Shown one piece after another: positions 51,862 to 61,011 of a DNA stretch of 64,000 bases. The position numbers were made by a program, and so were the translations under genes. Source of the stretch: Methylorubrum rhodesianum (GTDB taxonomy: Bacteria > Pseudomonadota > Alphaproteobacteria > Rhizobiales > Beijerinckiaceae); contig NZ_JACHOS010000019.1 of the NCBI RefSeq assembly GCF_014199985.1, forward strand, positions 57,763 to 121,762, read 5' to 3'. Under the pieces are notes generated by a model. That model was not told the DNA's origin, did not search any database, and was given only the letters and a program-made list of their open reading frames with translations. Within the stretch, counting starts at the first letter, position 1. Every line of letters begins with the position of its first letter.

Positions 51862-53046
51862 ATGGCAGCCAGCGAAGATATCGTCATTGTCGGGGCGGCG
51901 CGCACACCGGTGGGTTCGTTCGCCGGCGCCTTCGGCTCCGTGCCGGCGCACGAACTCGGCGCCGTGGCGATCAAGGCCGCGCTGGAGCGCGCGGGCGTCT
52001 CGCCCGACGACGTGGACGAGGTGATCTTCGGCCAGGTGCTCACGGCGGCCGCCGGGCAGAACCCCGCGCGCCAGGCCGCCATCGCCGCCGGCATCCCGGA
52101 AAAGGCCACCGCCTGGGGTCTCAACCAGGTCTGCGGCTCCGGGCTTCGTACCGTCGCCGTCGGCATGCAGCAGATCGCCAACGGCGACGCCAAGGTGATC
52201 GTGGCGGGCGGCCAGGAATCGATGTCGCTCGCGCCCCACGCGCAGTATCTGCGCGGCGGCCAGAAGATGGGCGACCTCAAGCTCGTCGACACCATGATCA
52301 AGGACGGCCTGTGGGACGCCTTCAACGGCTACCACATGGGCCAGACCGCCGAGAACGTGGCCCAGGCCTTTCAGCTTACCCGCGACCAGCAGGACCAGTT
52401 CGCCGTCCGCTCGCAGAACAAGGCCGAGGCCGCTCGCAAGGAGGGCCGGTTCAAGGAGGAGATCGTCCCCGTCACGGTGAAGGGCCGGAAGGGCGACACC
52501 GTCGTCGACACCGACGAGTACATCCGTGACGGCGCCACCGTCGAGGCGATGGCCAAGCTGAAGCCCGCCTTCACCAAGGACGGCACGGTGACCGCCGCCA
52601 ACGCCTCGGGCCTCAACGACGGCGCCGCCGCGCTGGTGCTGATGTCGGCATCCGAAGCCGAGCGCCGGGGCATCAAGCCGCTGGCCCGGATCGTCTCCTG
52701 GGCGACCGCGGGCGTCGACCCGAAGGTGATGGGCACGGGCCCGATCCCGGCCTCGCGCAAGGCGCTGGACAAGGCCGGCTGGAAGCCCGCCGACCTCGAC
52801 CTGATCGAGGCCAACGAGGCCTTCGCCGCCCAGGCCCTGGCCGTGAACAAGGACATGGGCTGGGACGAAGAGAAGGTGAACGTCAACGGCGGCGCCATCG
52901 CCATCGGCCACCCGATCGGCGCCTCGGGCGCCCGCGTCCTCATCACGCTGCTGCACGAACTCAAGCGCCGCGATGCCAAGAAGGGCCTCGCCACGCTCTG
53001 CATCGGCGGCGGCATGGGCGTCGCGATGTGCGTCGAGCGGGTCTGA
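51862..53046 (+). CDS. phaA: Acetyl-CoA C-acetyltransferase (beta-ketothiolase) PhaA
   Basis: Predicted 394-residue biosynthetic thiolase condensing two acetyl-CoA to acetoacetyl-CoA for PHB and, in methylotrophs, the ethylmalonyl-CoA pathway. Active-site Cys in NQVCGSGLRTVAVG (about residue 90), His in AIAIGHPIGASGAR (about 350) and Cys in TLCIGGGMGVAM (about 380). AGGAGA lies before ATG 51862; in-frame upstream codons are not conserved. The last bases and stop are part of a 14-base tandem duplication. Followed by a terminator and a separate promoter region for phaB. Confidence 0.97.
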   Translation: MAASEDIVIVGAARTPVGSFAGAFGSVPAHELGAVAIKAALERAGVSPDDVDEVIFGQVLTAAAGQNPARQAAIAAGIPEKATAWGLNQVCGSGLRTVAVGMQQIANGDAKVIVAGGQESMSLAPHAQYLRGGQKMGDLKLVDTMIKDGLWDAFNGYHMGQTAENVAQAFQLTRDQQDQFAVRSQNKAEAARKEGRFKEEIVPVTVKGRKGDTVVDTDEYIRDGATVEAMAKLKPAFTKDGTVTAANASGLNDGAAALVLMSASEAERRGIKPLARIVSWATAGVDPKVMGTGPIPASRKALDKAGWKPADLDLIEANEAFAAQALAVNKDMGWDEEKVNVNGGAIAIGHPIGASGARVLITLLHELKRRDAKKGLATLCIGGGMGVAMCVERV

Positions 53047-53077
53047 GCGAGCGGGTCTGAGCGAGTGGACTCGGAGG

Positions 53078-53103
53078 GGAGGGTCACATGCCCTCCCTCT
53101 TCC
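53078..53103 (+). terminator. Probable terminator after phaA
   Basis: Stem GGAGGG / CCCTCC with a 7-base loop followed by CTCTTCCTG, 31 bases after the phaA stop. Moderate strength; it would separate phaA from phaB transcription. Confidence 0.55.
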
Positions 53104-53313
53104 TGACCTCAAGCTGAATTTGACGAAATCAGCTTGAGAGTTTGTGAAATTTAAATGCGATGCGAGCCCGTCACCGTCCGGCTACACAGGCGGAGATGAC
53201 GGATCGCGCCCCGGAAGCGCCGTGACAGGATCGTTGACCTGTCGGTCACGAGCCTAGCGGGTGTTTTGCAAAGCGTCTTAACAATAACCCGATACGGGAA
53301 AACGGAGGAAAGC

Positions 53314-54042
53314 ATGGCTCAGGAACGCGTCGCCCTCGTCACGGGCGGAACGCGCGGCATCGGCGCCGCGATCTCGAAGCGCCTGAAGGACAAGGGCTAC
53401 AAGGTCGCCGCGAATTACGGCGGCAACGACGAGGCCGCCAACGCCTTCAAGGCCGAGACCGGTATCCCGGTGTTCAAGTTCGACGTCGGCGATCTGGCAA
53501 GCTGCGAGGCCGGCATCAAGGCGATCGAGGCGGAAGTCGGTCCGATCGACATCCTGGTGAACAACGCCGGCATCACCCGCGACGGCGCCTTCCACAAGAT
53601 GACCTTCGAGAAATGGCAGGCGGTCATCAAGACCAATCTCGACTCGATGTTCACCTGCACCCGTCCGCTGATCGAGGGAATGCGCTCGCGCAACTTCGGG
53701 CGCATCATCATCATTTCGTCGATCAACGGCCAGAAGGGCCAGGCCGGTCAGACCAACTACTCGGCGGCCAAGGCCGGTGTGATCGGCTTCGCCAAGGCGC
53801 TGGCGCAGGAGAGCGCCTCCAAGGGCGTCACCGTCAACGTGGTGGCACCGGGCTACATCGCCACCGAGATGGTGATGGCCGTGCCGGAGGACATCCGCAA
53901 CAAGATCATCTCGACGATTCCGACGGGCCGCCTCGGCGAGGCCGACGAGATCGCCCACGCGGTCGAGTACCTCGCTAGCGACGAGGCGGGCTTCGTGACC
54001 GGCTCGACCCTGACGATCAACGGCGGTCAGCACTTCGTCTGA
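53314..54042 (+). CDS. phaB: Acetoacetyl-CoA reductase PhaB
   Basis: Predicted 242-residue NADPH-dependent short-chain dehydrogenase making (R)-3-hydroxybutyryl-CoA. Cofactor loop VTGGTRGIGAAISK (about residues 9-22), NNAGITRDGAFHKMT (about 88), catalytic Ser in IIISSINGQKGQ and Tyr-Lys in TNYSAAKAGVIG (about 150). GGAGGAA ribosome-binding site. The 267-base gap from phaA contains a terminator and an A+T-rich stretch, so phaB likely has its own promoter. phaC is not in the window. Confidence 0.97.
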   Translation: MAQERVALVTGGTRGIGAAISKRLKDKGYKVAANYGGNDEAANAFKAETGIPVFKFDVGDLASCEAGIKAIEAEVGPIDILVNNAGITRDGAFHKMTFEKWQAVIKTNLDSMFTCTRPLIEGMRSRNFGRIIIISSINGQKGQAGQTNYSAAKAGVIGFAKALAQESASKGVTVNVVAPGYIATEMVMAVPEDIRNKIISTIPTGRLGEADEIAHAVEYLASDEAGFVTGSTLTINGGQHFV

Positions 54043-54068
54043 TCGAGGGACCTCTTCCCCCGCCTTCC

Positions 54069-54113
54069 GGAGGCCGCCGGTCCGCGCGACGGATCGGCGG
54101 CCTCCGCCGTTTT
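54069..54113 (+). terminator. Rho-independent terminator after phaB
   Basis: Perfect 10-bp stem (GGAGGCCGCC / GGCGGCCTCC) with a 17-base loop, followed by GCCGTTTT, 27 bases after the phaB stop. Confidence 0.85.
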
Positions 54114-54211
54114 ACGCGCAACCTCCCTGGACCGGATCGGATACCGGCCCGCCCCGACCGACCGCCTCGCGCCACCGCCGTCCGGCCGCGAGCCGGGACC
54201 CGGGCGCGCGT

Positions 54212-55273
54212 TTGACCGCCCGCCTGCTCGCCTGCCCCGAGAAAATACTTTATGCCGCCCTCGACCCTCCCCGACCCACTCTCTTCGATGACCTGGCTGT
54301 GCTGCGCCTCGCGCTGATCCTGCGGCGAAACCTGCCCCGGCTGGCGGGCCTCGCGACCATCCCGCTGATCCGGGCGGTGTTCCTTCTGGCGCGGATGCTC
54401 GGCACCGACCGGGCGAGCACGGCCGGCGGCCGGCTCGCGCGTCTCGTCGGTCCGTTCCTGCCCTCCCACCGTACGGCGATGGCGAACCTCCGCGCGGCCT
54501 ACCCGAAGGAGGATGAACGGCGGCTGCGCGCGATCGCGCTGGAGGCGTGGGACAATCTCGGGCGCACCGGCGCCGAATACGCTCATCTCGACACGATCTT
54601 CGATTACGACCCCGAGAACCTCGCCACCCAGCGCATGGAGGTGCGGGGGCTGGAGCAGTTCTTCGCGATCCGCGACGACGGCCGGCCGGGGCTGATCTTT
54701 TCGGCCCACCTCGGAAACTGGGAACTGCCGGCGATCTGCGCCGAAAAGTTCGGGCTGGAGGCCACGGCCGTGTTCCGGCCGCCGAACAACCCGGCCGCGG
54801 CCCAACTGGTGCAGGAGGTGCGCCGCAAGACCATGGGAGGGCTGGCCGCCTCCGGCCCCGGTGCCGTCTTCGCTATGCAGGGCGTGGTGGAGCGCGGCGG
54901 ACACCTCGGCCAGCTCATCGATCAACACTTCACCCGCGGCGTGGTGGTGCGCTTCTTCGGCCGGCCGGTTCTCGTCAACCCGCTGCTCGGCAAGCTCGCC
55001 CGGCACCACGATTGCCCGGTCCACGGAGCCCGGGTGGTGCGCAAGGAGAACGGGCGCTTCCTGCTCGAACTGACGCCGCCCCTCGATCTTCCCCGCGGCC
55101 CCGACGGGCTGATCGAGGTTCAGGGCGCAATGCAGGCGATGACGAGCGTCGTCGAGGGATGGGTGCGCGAGCATCCCGGCCAATGGCTGTGGATGCACCG
55201 CCGCTGGCGCCCCAACATGCTGCCGAAGGGGACGCTGCCGACGCAGGCCGCCGGGGAGACCAAGAGCATCTGA
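54212..55273 (+). CDS. Lipid A biosynthesis acyltransferase (LpxL/HtrB family)
   Basis: Predicted 353-residue inner-membrane acyltransferase adding a secondary acyl chain to lipid A, or a related phosphatidylinositol mannoside-type acceptor. N-terminal hydrophobic anchor (LPRLAGLATIPLIRAVFLLA, about 46-66), then MANLRAAYP, the HX4E active site SAHLGNWELPA (about 170), AVFRPPNNPAAA, GQLIDQH and a C-terminal PGQWLWMHRRWRP block. Start is uncertain: TTG at 54212 or GTG at 54299, which would put the anchor closer to the N-terminus as in most homologues. Confidence 0.88.
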   Translation: MTARLLACPEKILYAALDPPRPTLFDDLAVLRLALILRRNLPRLAGLATIPLIRAVFLLARMLGTDRASTAGGRLARLVGPFLPSHRTAMANLRAAYPKEDERRLRAIALEAWDNLGRTGAEYAHLDTIFDYDPENLATQRMEVRGLEQFFAIRDDGRPGLIFSAHLGNWELPAICAEKFGLEATAVFRPPNNPAAAQLVQEVRRKTMGGLAASGPGAVFAMQGVVERGGHLGQLIDQHFTRGVVVRFFGRPVLVNPLLGKLARHHDCPVHGARVVRKENGRFLLELTPPLDLPRGPDGLIEVQGAMQAMTSVVEGWVREHPGQWLWMHRRWRPNMLPKGTLPTQAAGETKSI

Positions 55274-55319
55274 TCAAGCGCCGGATTCCGGCGCCCGATC
55301 CCGGCGGTTTCACGAAGAA

Positions 55320-56579
55320 TCAGTCGGCCCACTCGCCGCGGCGCATCACCGGCACCGCCTCGCCCGAGGCGGTGATGCCGTCCACGTCGATCTGCGCCGA
55401 GCCGATCATCCAGTCGATATGAATCAGGCTGCGGTTGGCGCCGCGCTCGGCGAGATCCGCCTCGCTCAGGCCCTCGCCGCCGTTGCGGAAGCATTTGGAG
55501 TAGGCCTGCCCCAGGGCGATGTGGCTCGCCGCGTTCTCGTCGTAGAGCGTGTTGTAGAACAGGAGGCCCGAGGCCGAGATCGCCGAGGAGGCGGGCACCA
55601 GCGCCACCTCGCCGAGGCGGGCGGCGCCCTCGTCGGTGTCGAGCACCTTGGCGAGCACGTCGCTGCCGGTGCGCGCCTGCGCCTCGACGATGCGACCTTC
55701 CGAGAAGCGCACGCGGATGTCGTCGATCAGGGTGCCCTGGTAGGACAGCGGCTTGGTGCTGGCGACGGTACCCTCCACCCGCGCCCGGTGCGGCGTGGTG
55801 AACACCTCCTCGGTCGGGATGTTGGCGTTGCAGACGACGCCGTTCTTGGCGGTGGTCGCGCCGCCGCACCATTCGTGGTCGTCGGCCAACCCCACCGTCA
55901 GGTCGGTGCCGGGACCGCGGAAGCGCAGGGCGGAGAAGCGTGAGCCGTTGAGCCGCTCGGTGCGACGGGCGAGGTCCCGGTTGTGATCGGCCCAGGTCGC
56001 GATCGGGTCAGGCCCGTCGATGCGCGAGGCGGAGAACACCGCGTCCCACAGGCGGGCGACGGCCTCGTCCTCGGGCAGGTCGGGGAAGACGGTGCGGGCC
56101 CAGGGCTTCGTCGCGGCGGAAACGATGGTCCAGTTGGTGGAAAAGCCCGCGATCAGCTCCAGCGCCGGCACGTAGGCCTGGGAGCGCGAGCGGTTGGCGC
56201 GGGCGACCTTGGTCGGGTCCTGCCCCGCCAGCAGGGAGGGATCGTCGCCGGAGATGGCGAGGCGGGCCGCTCCGCTGCGGTAGGCATCGGCCATGCCGGC
56301 ATAGAGCCAGCCGGCGGCCCGGTCGAAGGCGTCGTCCGGCGCGTGGGCGAAGCGGGCGAGGGTCGCGGCGTCGTCCGCGTAGAAGGTGGTGACCAGCGAG
56401 GCACCGGCCTTGTAGGCGTGCTCGGTGATGGCGCGGGCGAGCGGCACCGCTTCGAGGGGCGCCGTCATCACCAGCTCCTGGCCCGGCTGCAGCCCGAGGC
56501 CGACCCGCACGGCGACCTCCGCCAGCCGGTCGAGGCGCTCGGTGAAGGGGAGGGCGGCCGTTCCCGGCATCTGGCTCAT
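55320..56579 (-). CDS. M29-family aminopeptidase (AmpS/PepS type)
   Basis: Predicted 419-residue dimetal aminopeptidase. The N-terminal domain ends near 240; the catalytic domain has NANIPTEEVFTTPHRARVEGTV (metal-binding Glu, about 255), GEVALVPASSAIS (Glu, about 320), FYNTLYDENAASHIALGQAY (His, about 345) and IHIDWMIGS (His and Asp, about 385). GGAGA at good spacing before ATG 56579. Broad removal of N-terminal residues from peptides is expected. Convergent with the LpxL-type gene. Confidence 0.92.
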   Translation of the reverse strand: MSQMPGTAALPFTERLDRLAEVAVRVGLGLQPGQELVMTAPLEAVPLARAITEHAYKAGASLVTTFYADDAATLARFAHAPDDAFDRAAGWLYAGMADAYRSGAARLAISGDDPSLLAGQDPTKVARANRSRSQAYVPALELIAGFSTNWTIVSAATKPWARTVFPDLPEDEAVARLWDAVFSASRIDGPDPIATWADHNRDLARRTERLNGSRFSALRFRGPGTDLTVGLADDHEWCGGATTAKNGVVCNANIPTEEVFTTPHRARVEGTVASTKPLSYQGTLIDDIRVRFSEGRIVEAQARTGSDVLAKVLDTDEGAARLGEVALVPASSAISASGLLFYNTLYDENAASHIALGQAYSKCFRNGGEGLSEADLAERGANRSLIHIDWMIGSAQIDVDGITASGEAVPVMRRGEWAD

Positions 56580-56651
56580 GGGGCGATCTCCAGGCTGTCC
56601 CGCCGCGCGCGATCTCCCCGGCTCGATGCGGGTGTCAGACCCTGACGCGGC

Positions 56652-56945
56652 TCAGGCCGCGCGCGACCACGTGATCTCGCCCAGATTCTCGCGGAAGGCA
56701 AAGCGCAGAAGGTGATCGGAGACGACATTCTCGAGTCGTGTCAGGCCGGCCGGGTCGGGGGTGGCGACCTGCATCAGCAGGGCGTCCGAGCTCGCCTCGA
56801 AGGTGCAGATGCGGTCCTCGCCGAACGGAACACGGCCGTGGTCGCCGCTCTCCTCGACGGGGAACTTATGGCTCCAGTGGCGGCAGAGCTGCTTGAGATA
56901 GCGGCTCGCTTCCGCGGTCGGCACCCGGGCCTGTGAGATGGGCAT
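56652..56945 (-). CDS. DUF2218 family protein
   Basis: Predicted 97-residue protein of the DUF2218 family: TAEASRYLKQLCRHWSHKF, then GRVPFGEDRICTFEA and LENVVSDHLLRFAFRENL. Homologues are often next to siderophore or TonB-linked genes, or are single. AAGGAGA precedes the ATG. 72 bases upstream of the aminopeptidase on the same strand. Function unknown. Confidence 0.85.
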   Translation of the reverse strand: MPISQARVPTAEASRYLKQLCRHWSHKFPVEESGDHGRVPFGEDRICTFEASSDALLMQVATPDPAGLTRLENVVSDHLLRFAFRENLGEITWSRAA

Positions 56946-57355
56946 TGATGGTCTCCTTCAAGATTGGTGCGGACGGGATCGCGCCAAGGACCCGTCGCCA
57001 AGGACCCGTCGCCGAGCCCCCGCCGGGGCCGGTCGCCCCCGCCGCCCGCCACTGCGGCACACCGCCTTCCGGGAAGGAGGCACCGCAATGCAGCATGTGG
57101 GACGAGGGCCTAAAATCGTCATGCGACAAAACCGCGGCAGATCGTTCCGTGACCGGTCGCCGTAGAGGGCGATTGTCGGGTCGCAAGGGTTAACGAACTG
57201 ACCATCTGGGACGTCATTCCGATTGTGCGCAAGGATGATTCTCGCCTCGCCGGCCGGGATCATGCCGCCATCTTGTGCGTCGCACAATAACCAACCGGCG
57301 AGCCTACGCGTTCCCACGTGCGCCCCGTCACGTTCTTTCCCGGTTGTCCCCTTCC
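56946..57355. other. 410-base intergenic region with short repeats and a palindrome
   Basis: No gene supported. Contains two tandem copies of GCCAAGGACCCGTC (56983-57010), and the palindrome TTGTGC-GTC-GCACAA at 57273-57287 with a related TTGTGCGCAA-like word near 57222. The middle (57100-57300) is less G+C-rich. The DUF2218 promoter lies at the left side. Confidence 0.5.
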
Positions 57356-58825
57356 TCAGACGGGGAGTGCGGGCGGCGCATCGTCGGACAGGGCCACCAC
57401 CTTGCCCGGATTGAGCAGATCGTGCGGATCGAGCGTGGCTTTGAGCCGCCGCATCAGGTCGAGACCGACCGGATCGGCGGTCCGTGCGAGTTCGTCGCGC
57501 TTGATCAGGCCGATGCCGTGCTCGGCGGCGATCGAGCCGTCCATCCCCTCGACGATGCCGTGGACGATGGCGTTGAAGCGGCTCCACTGGCCCAGGAACT
57601 CCGCCCGATCCATGCCGGGCGGCTGGGTCAGGTTGAAGTGGATGTTGCCGTCGCCGAAATGCCCGAACGGGCAGGGACGCAGCCCCGGCATCGCCGCCTC
57701 GCAGGCCGCGCCGGCCTCCTCGAGGAAATCGGCCAGCCGCGAGAGCGGCAGCGAGACGTCGTGTTTGATCGAGCCGCCCTCCGCCTTCTGCACTTCGGGC
57801 AGCAATTCGCGCAGGCGCCAGAGGGCGGCGTCCTGCGCCGCGCTGGCGCCGATCACCGCGTCCTCCACCAGCCCCGCCTCGATCGCCTCGGCGAGCAGCG
57901 CCTCCATCTCGGCGCGGGTGTCGGCGCCGGGGCGGGGGGAGGACAGCTCGATCAGGGCGTAGGCCGCGTGCGGGCCCGCGAGCGGCGGGCGCACGCCGAT
58001 CCCGTGCCGCAGCACCATCTCCAGGCCGAAGCGGGGGATGTACTCGAAGGCCGTCAGCCCCCGGTCGGCACCGGCCCTCATCCGCGAGAACAGGGCGAGC
58101 GCCGCCCGCGCCGAGGGGAGGCCGGCGAAGCCGACACAGGTAGAGAGCGGCTTGGGGAAGAGCTTGAGCGTCGCGGCCGTGATGATGCCGAGGGTGCCCT
58201 CCGAGCCGATGAACAGGTGCTTGAGGTCGTAGCCCGCGTTGTTCTTGCGCAAGGCCTTGAGCCCGTTCCAGACTCGCCCGTCGGCAAGCACGACTTCGAG
58301 CCCCAGAACGAGGTCGCGGGCGTTGCCGTAGGCCAGCACGGCGAGCCCCCCGGCATTGGTGGCGACCCCGCCGCCGATCCGCGCCGTGCCCTCCGCCGCC
58401 CAGGAGAGCGGGAACAGCATCCCCGCCGCGTCGGCGGCGGCCTGCACGTCGGCGAGAATCATGCCGGCCTCCACCGTCATGCTGGCGCCGAGGGAATCGA
58501 TCGCCCGCAGCCGGTCGAGGCGGTTGAGGGACAGGACGATCCCGCCGAAGGGCACGCCGCCGCCGACGAGGCCGGTATTGCCGCCCTGCGCCACCACCGG
58601 CACCCGCGCCTGCCCGCAGGCCCGCACGGCGAAGGCGACCTCCTCGGTCGAGCCCGGCGCGACCACGGCGAGCGCATGGCCGTGATAGAGCCCGCGCGGT
58701 TCGACCACGTGCGGCGCGATCTCGGCCGGATCGGTGCGGACGTGCCGCGCGCCGAGCCGCTCGGAGAGCGCGGCGAGGAGGCGGTCCTGAGCTGGGCGGT
58801 CCTGAGCGGGGCGGGCGTCGGTCAT
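57356..58825 (-). CDS. FAD-binding oxidase, D-2-hydroxyacid dehydrogenase type (GlcD/D2HGDH family)
   Basis: Predicted 489-residue flavoprotein. PCMH FAD domain: VVEPRGLYHGHALAVVAPGS, VVAQGGNTGLVGGGVP (about 95), ARIGGGVATNAGGLAVLAYG (about 165) and FIGSEGTLGIITAATLKLFP (about 222). C-terminal FAD-linked oxidase domain: PFGHFGDGNIHFNL (metal-binding His pair, about 395) and IAAEHGIGLIKRDEL, ending LNPGKVV. Expected substrates are D-lactate, D-2-hydroxyglutarate or glycolate. The N-terminus contains a 5-residue tandem repeat (AQDRP). Divergent from the FAH-family gene by 206 bases. Confidence 0.92.
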   Translation of the reverse strand: MTDARPAQDRPAQDRLLAALSERLGARHVRTDPAEIAPHVVEPRGLYHGHALAVVAPGSTEEVAFAVRACGQARVPVVAQGGNTGLVGGGVPFGGIVLSLNRLDRLRAIDSLGASMTVEAGMILADVQAAADAAGMLFPLSWAAEGTARIGGGVATNAGGLAVLAYGNARDLVLGLEVVLADGRVWNGLKALRKNNAGYDLKHLFIGSEGTLGIITAATLKLFPKPLSTCVGFAGLPSARAALALFSRMRAGADRGLTAFEYIPRFGLEMVLRHGIGVRPPLAGPHAAYALIELSSPRPGADTRAEMEALLAEAIEAGLVEDAVIGASAAQDAALWRLRELLPEVQKAEGGSIKHDVSLPLSRLADFLEEAGAACEAAMPGLRPCPFGHFGDGNIHFNLTQPPGMDRAEFLGQWSRFNAIVHGIVEGMDGSIAAEHGIGLIKRDELARTADPVGLDLMRRLKATLDPHDLLNPGKVVALSDDAPPALPV

Positions 58826-59031
58826 CGGCGGGCGGGCGAGGGCATCGTCCGCCTCAGATAGGCCGCGGGACCGGAGATTGCACCGAGCGCCGTGGATGGC
58901 GGGGAAAGGCCCGATCGAGGGACGGCACGCTCAGGGCACTCGGAGGTTCTCTTGCGGGTTTCCTTCCTGCGGCGGGTCGCCGCCCGACCGATCCTGTTTG
59001 ATCGTCCGACCGAAACGAGGCTTGAGGCGCC

Positions 59032-59727
59032 ATGCTGTCCGTGATTCCGAACCCGTCGCGCACCACGCTGCCGATCCAGGGCAGCCCCGACCTGTTCCCC
59101 GTGCGCAGGGTGTATTGCGTTGGCCGCAACTACCGCGCCCATGCCCGTGAGATGGGCGCCGACGAGCGCGACCCGCCCTTCTTCTTCCTCAAGCCCGCCG
59201 ACACGCTGCAAGTGGTGCCCGAGGGCGCGACGATCGCGCATCCCTACCCGCCACGCACCGAGAACTACCATTTCGAGGTGGAACTGGTGGCCGCCCTCGG
59301 TCGCGGCGGGCGCGACATCCCGGTGGAGAGCGCCGGCACCCATGTCTACGGCTACGCGGTGGGCCTCGACATGACCCGGCGCGACCTGCAGGACGAGGCC
59401 AAGCGGCAGGCGCGTCCCTGGGAGCTCGGCAAGGCGGCGGATTGTTCCGCCCCGATCGGCCCGCTGCGGCCGGCCGGCGTCATCGGTCACCCGCGCTCGG
59501 GCGCGATCACGCTCGATGTCGACGGCGAGGAGCGCCAGCGGGGCGACCTGTCCGAGATGATCTGGTCGGTGCCGGAGCAGGTCGCGCTGCTCTCGACCTA
59601 TTTCGAACTGCATCCCGGCGACCTGATCTTCACCGGCACGCCGTCCGGCGTCGGGGCGGTGCGGCGCGGGCAGACCATGAGCGCGCGGATCGAGGGGGTC
59701 GGGTCGATCGCGCTGAGGGTCGTGTGA
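59032..59727 (+). CDS. Fumarylacetoacetate hydrolase (FAH) family protein
   Basis: Predicted 231-residue enzyme of the FAH superfamily (acylpyruvase, oxaloacetate decarboxylase or hydratase). Active-site entry VYCVGRNYRAHAREMG (about residue 27), lid KPADTLQVV, metal ligands Glu-Glu in YHFEVELVAAL (about 83) and Asp in GLDMTRRDLQ (about 113), and LIFTGTPSGVGAV at the end. Short FAHD1-like length. GAGG upstream of ATG 59032. Exact reaction uncertain. Confidence 0.92.
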   Translation: MLSVIPNPSRTTLPIQGSPDLFPVRRVYCVGRNYRAHAREMGADERDPPFFFLKPADTLQVVPEGATIAHPYPPRTENYHFEVELVAALGRGGRDIPVESAGTHVYGYAVGLDMTRRDLQDEAKRQARPWELGKAADCSAPIGPLRPAGVIGHPRSGAITLDVDGEERQRGDLSEMIWSVPEQVALLSTYFELHPGDLIFTGTPSGVGAVRRGQTMSARIEGVGSIALRVV

Positions 59728-59770
59728 GGGAGACGGGACGGAGGGGGCGCCACCGTCTACAAGACCCGGC

Positions 59771-60247
59771 ATGATCCTGAATCTCGATCGCCCCTGGCTT
59801 CACCGCTTGTCCCTGCGGGTCGCGCTCCTGACCCGCGGCATGACGCTGGGAGTGCGTGGCGTCGCCATCGACGGGCAGGGACGCGTCTGCCTCGTGCGCC
59901 ATACCTATGTCGGCGGCTGGCACCTGCCCGGCGGCGGGATCGATCCGGGCGAGAGCGGCCCCGCGGCGATGGCCCGCGAGTTCCGTGAAGAGGCCGAGAT
60001 CGTGGTGACGCCCGAGGCCGGCCTGCAGCTGCACGGCTTCTTCCTGAATCCCGGGGCGCTGCGCCGGGACCACATCGCCGTCTACGTCGTCCCGGCCTTC
60101 ACGGTGACGGGGCCAAAGCGGCCCGACCGCGAGATTGCCGAAGCCGGCTTCTTCCCCCTCGACGCCCTGCCGGCCGACACCACCCGCGCCACCCGCGCGC
60201 GCCTCGCCGAAATCCGCGACGGACGGCCTCCGGCCGAGCTTTGGTGA
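59771..60247 (+). CDS. Nudix hydrolase
   Basis: Predicted 158-residue Nudix protein. Nudix box GGGIDPGESGPAAMAREFREEAEI (Gly, Glu and REFxEE catalytic positions all present, about residues 56-79), preceded by LVRHTYVGGWHLP. Likely cleaves a nucleoside diphosphate derivative; the specific one cannot be told. 43 bases after the FAH-family gene and probably co-transcribed. Confidence 0.9.
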   Translation: MILNLDRPWLHRLSLRVALLTRGMTLGVRGVAIDGQGRVCLVRHTYVGGWHLPGGGIDPGESGPAAMAREFREEAEIVVTPEAGLQLHGFFLNPGALRRDHIAVYVVPAFTVTGPKRPDREIAEAGFFPLDALPADTTRATRARLAEIRDGRPPAELW

Positions 60248-60279
60248 GCCGCGACAAAAATCTCGGATCCGTCCCGAAC

Positions 60280-60308
60280 TTGGCGCTTGCATCCTCCGGC
60301 GGGATAGT
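60280..60308 (+). promoter_or_regulatory. Putative sigma-70 promoter of tRNA-Gly
   Basis: TTGGCG (60280-60285) and GATAGT (60303-60308) are separated by exactly 17 bases, placing transcription start about 50 bases before the tRNA. It is the only good pair in the short gap after the Nudix gene. Confidence 0.55.
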
Positions 60309-60364
60309 GTTTACACACCTCCACCGACGGGGGCGCCCACGGCGCCGAACGGACGGACAAGAGA

Positions 60365-60439
60365 GCGGGTGTAGCTCAGGGGTAGAGCACAACCTTGCCA
60401 AGGTTGGGGTCGAGGGTTCGAATCCCTTCGCCCGCTCCA
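60365..60439 (+). tRNA. tRNA-Gly (anticodon GCC)
   Basis: A 75-base cloverleaf including encoded CCA: acceptor GCGGGTG pairs with CGCCCGC; D-arm GCTCAGGGGTAGAGC; anticodon stem CAACC/GGTTG with loop TTGCCAA (GCC at 60397-60399); T-arm GAGGGTTCGAATCCCTT. Reads codons GGC and GGU. Marks the left edge of the accessory tail. Confidence 0.98.
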
Positions 60440-61011
60440 GTTTCCCAACCAAATCAAGGCCTTAGGGCCACTCTGCGGTGAGTTTGTCACGCCGAGGATA
60501 TGCCGGGGCTTCACCGAGGCTTCACGTTTCTGGTTCTGGAAGCGACAGCCTGAAGGTATCAGCGCGGCACCGTGATGCTTCGTATCGGCTTCTTTGCAGC
60601 GCTGTAATGCTTCGAGCGGCGCCGATGCCGAGGGATTCGATTCGCTCCGAAGATCATTTCGTTCCTTCAATCGATTGCTGGACAGGAATGGAATGCCGCG
60701 CAACGCCCACATCGTCGCCCCCGGCGTGCCGGACTGCCCGCCGATGTGTCATTCCATCGGGTTCGCGTCGCATGAGATCGAAGAGGCTGACGACAACCTC
60801 AACCCATTCGATCGCGCTGAATGACCTGCTCCAACTGCGGAAGTCGTCTCAGGCGCGTCCCACCAGGGAAATCGGCGGCAAGTTGCCCTTCGATCTCGAA
60901 CTGACCTTCGAGGTGGCGAAGCAGCCGCCGGTATCAACGAATTCTCTAAATACCCGGCTGTCCAGAGAGTGGGACGGTTTCATGTCGGTCGCGTTGCCGG
61001 CGCGGATGACC
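60440..61011. other. Lower-G+C spacer between tRNA-Gly and the IS3 element
   Basis: About 570 bases without a recognisable gene. Frames such as the one encoding MPRNAHIVAPGVPDCPPMC near 60690 show no coding bias or family match. Base composition drops clearly relative to the genes to the left. May hold remnants of a deleted integrase or other island gene; nothing definite seen. Confidence 0.5.
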
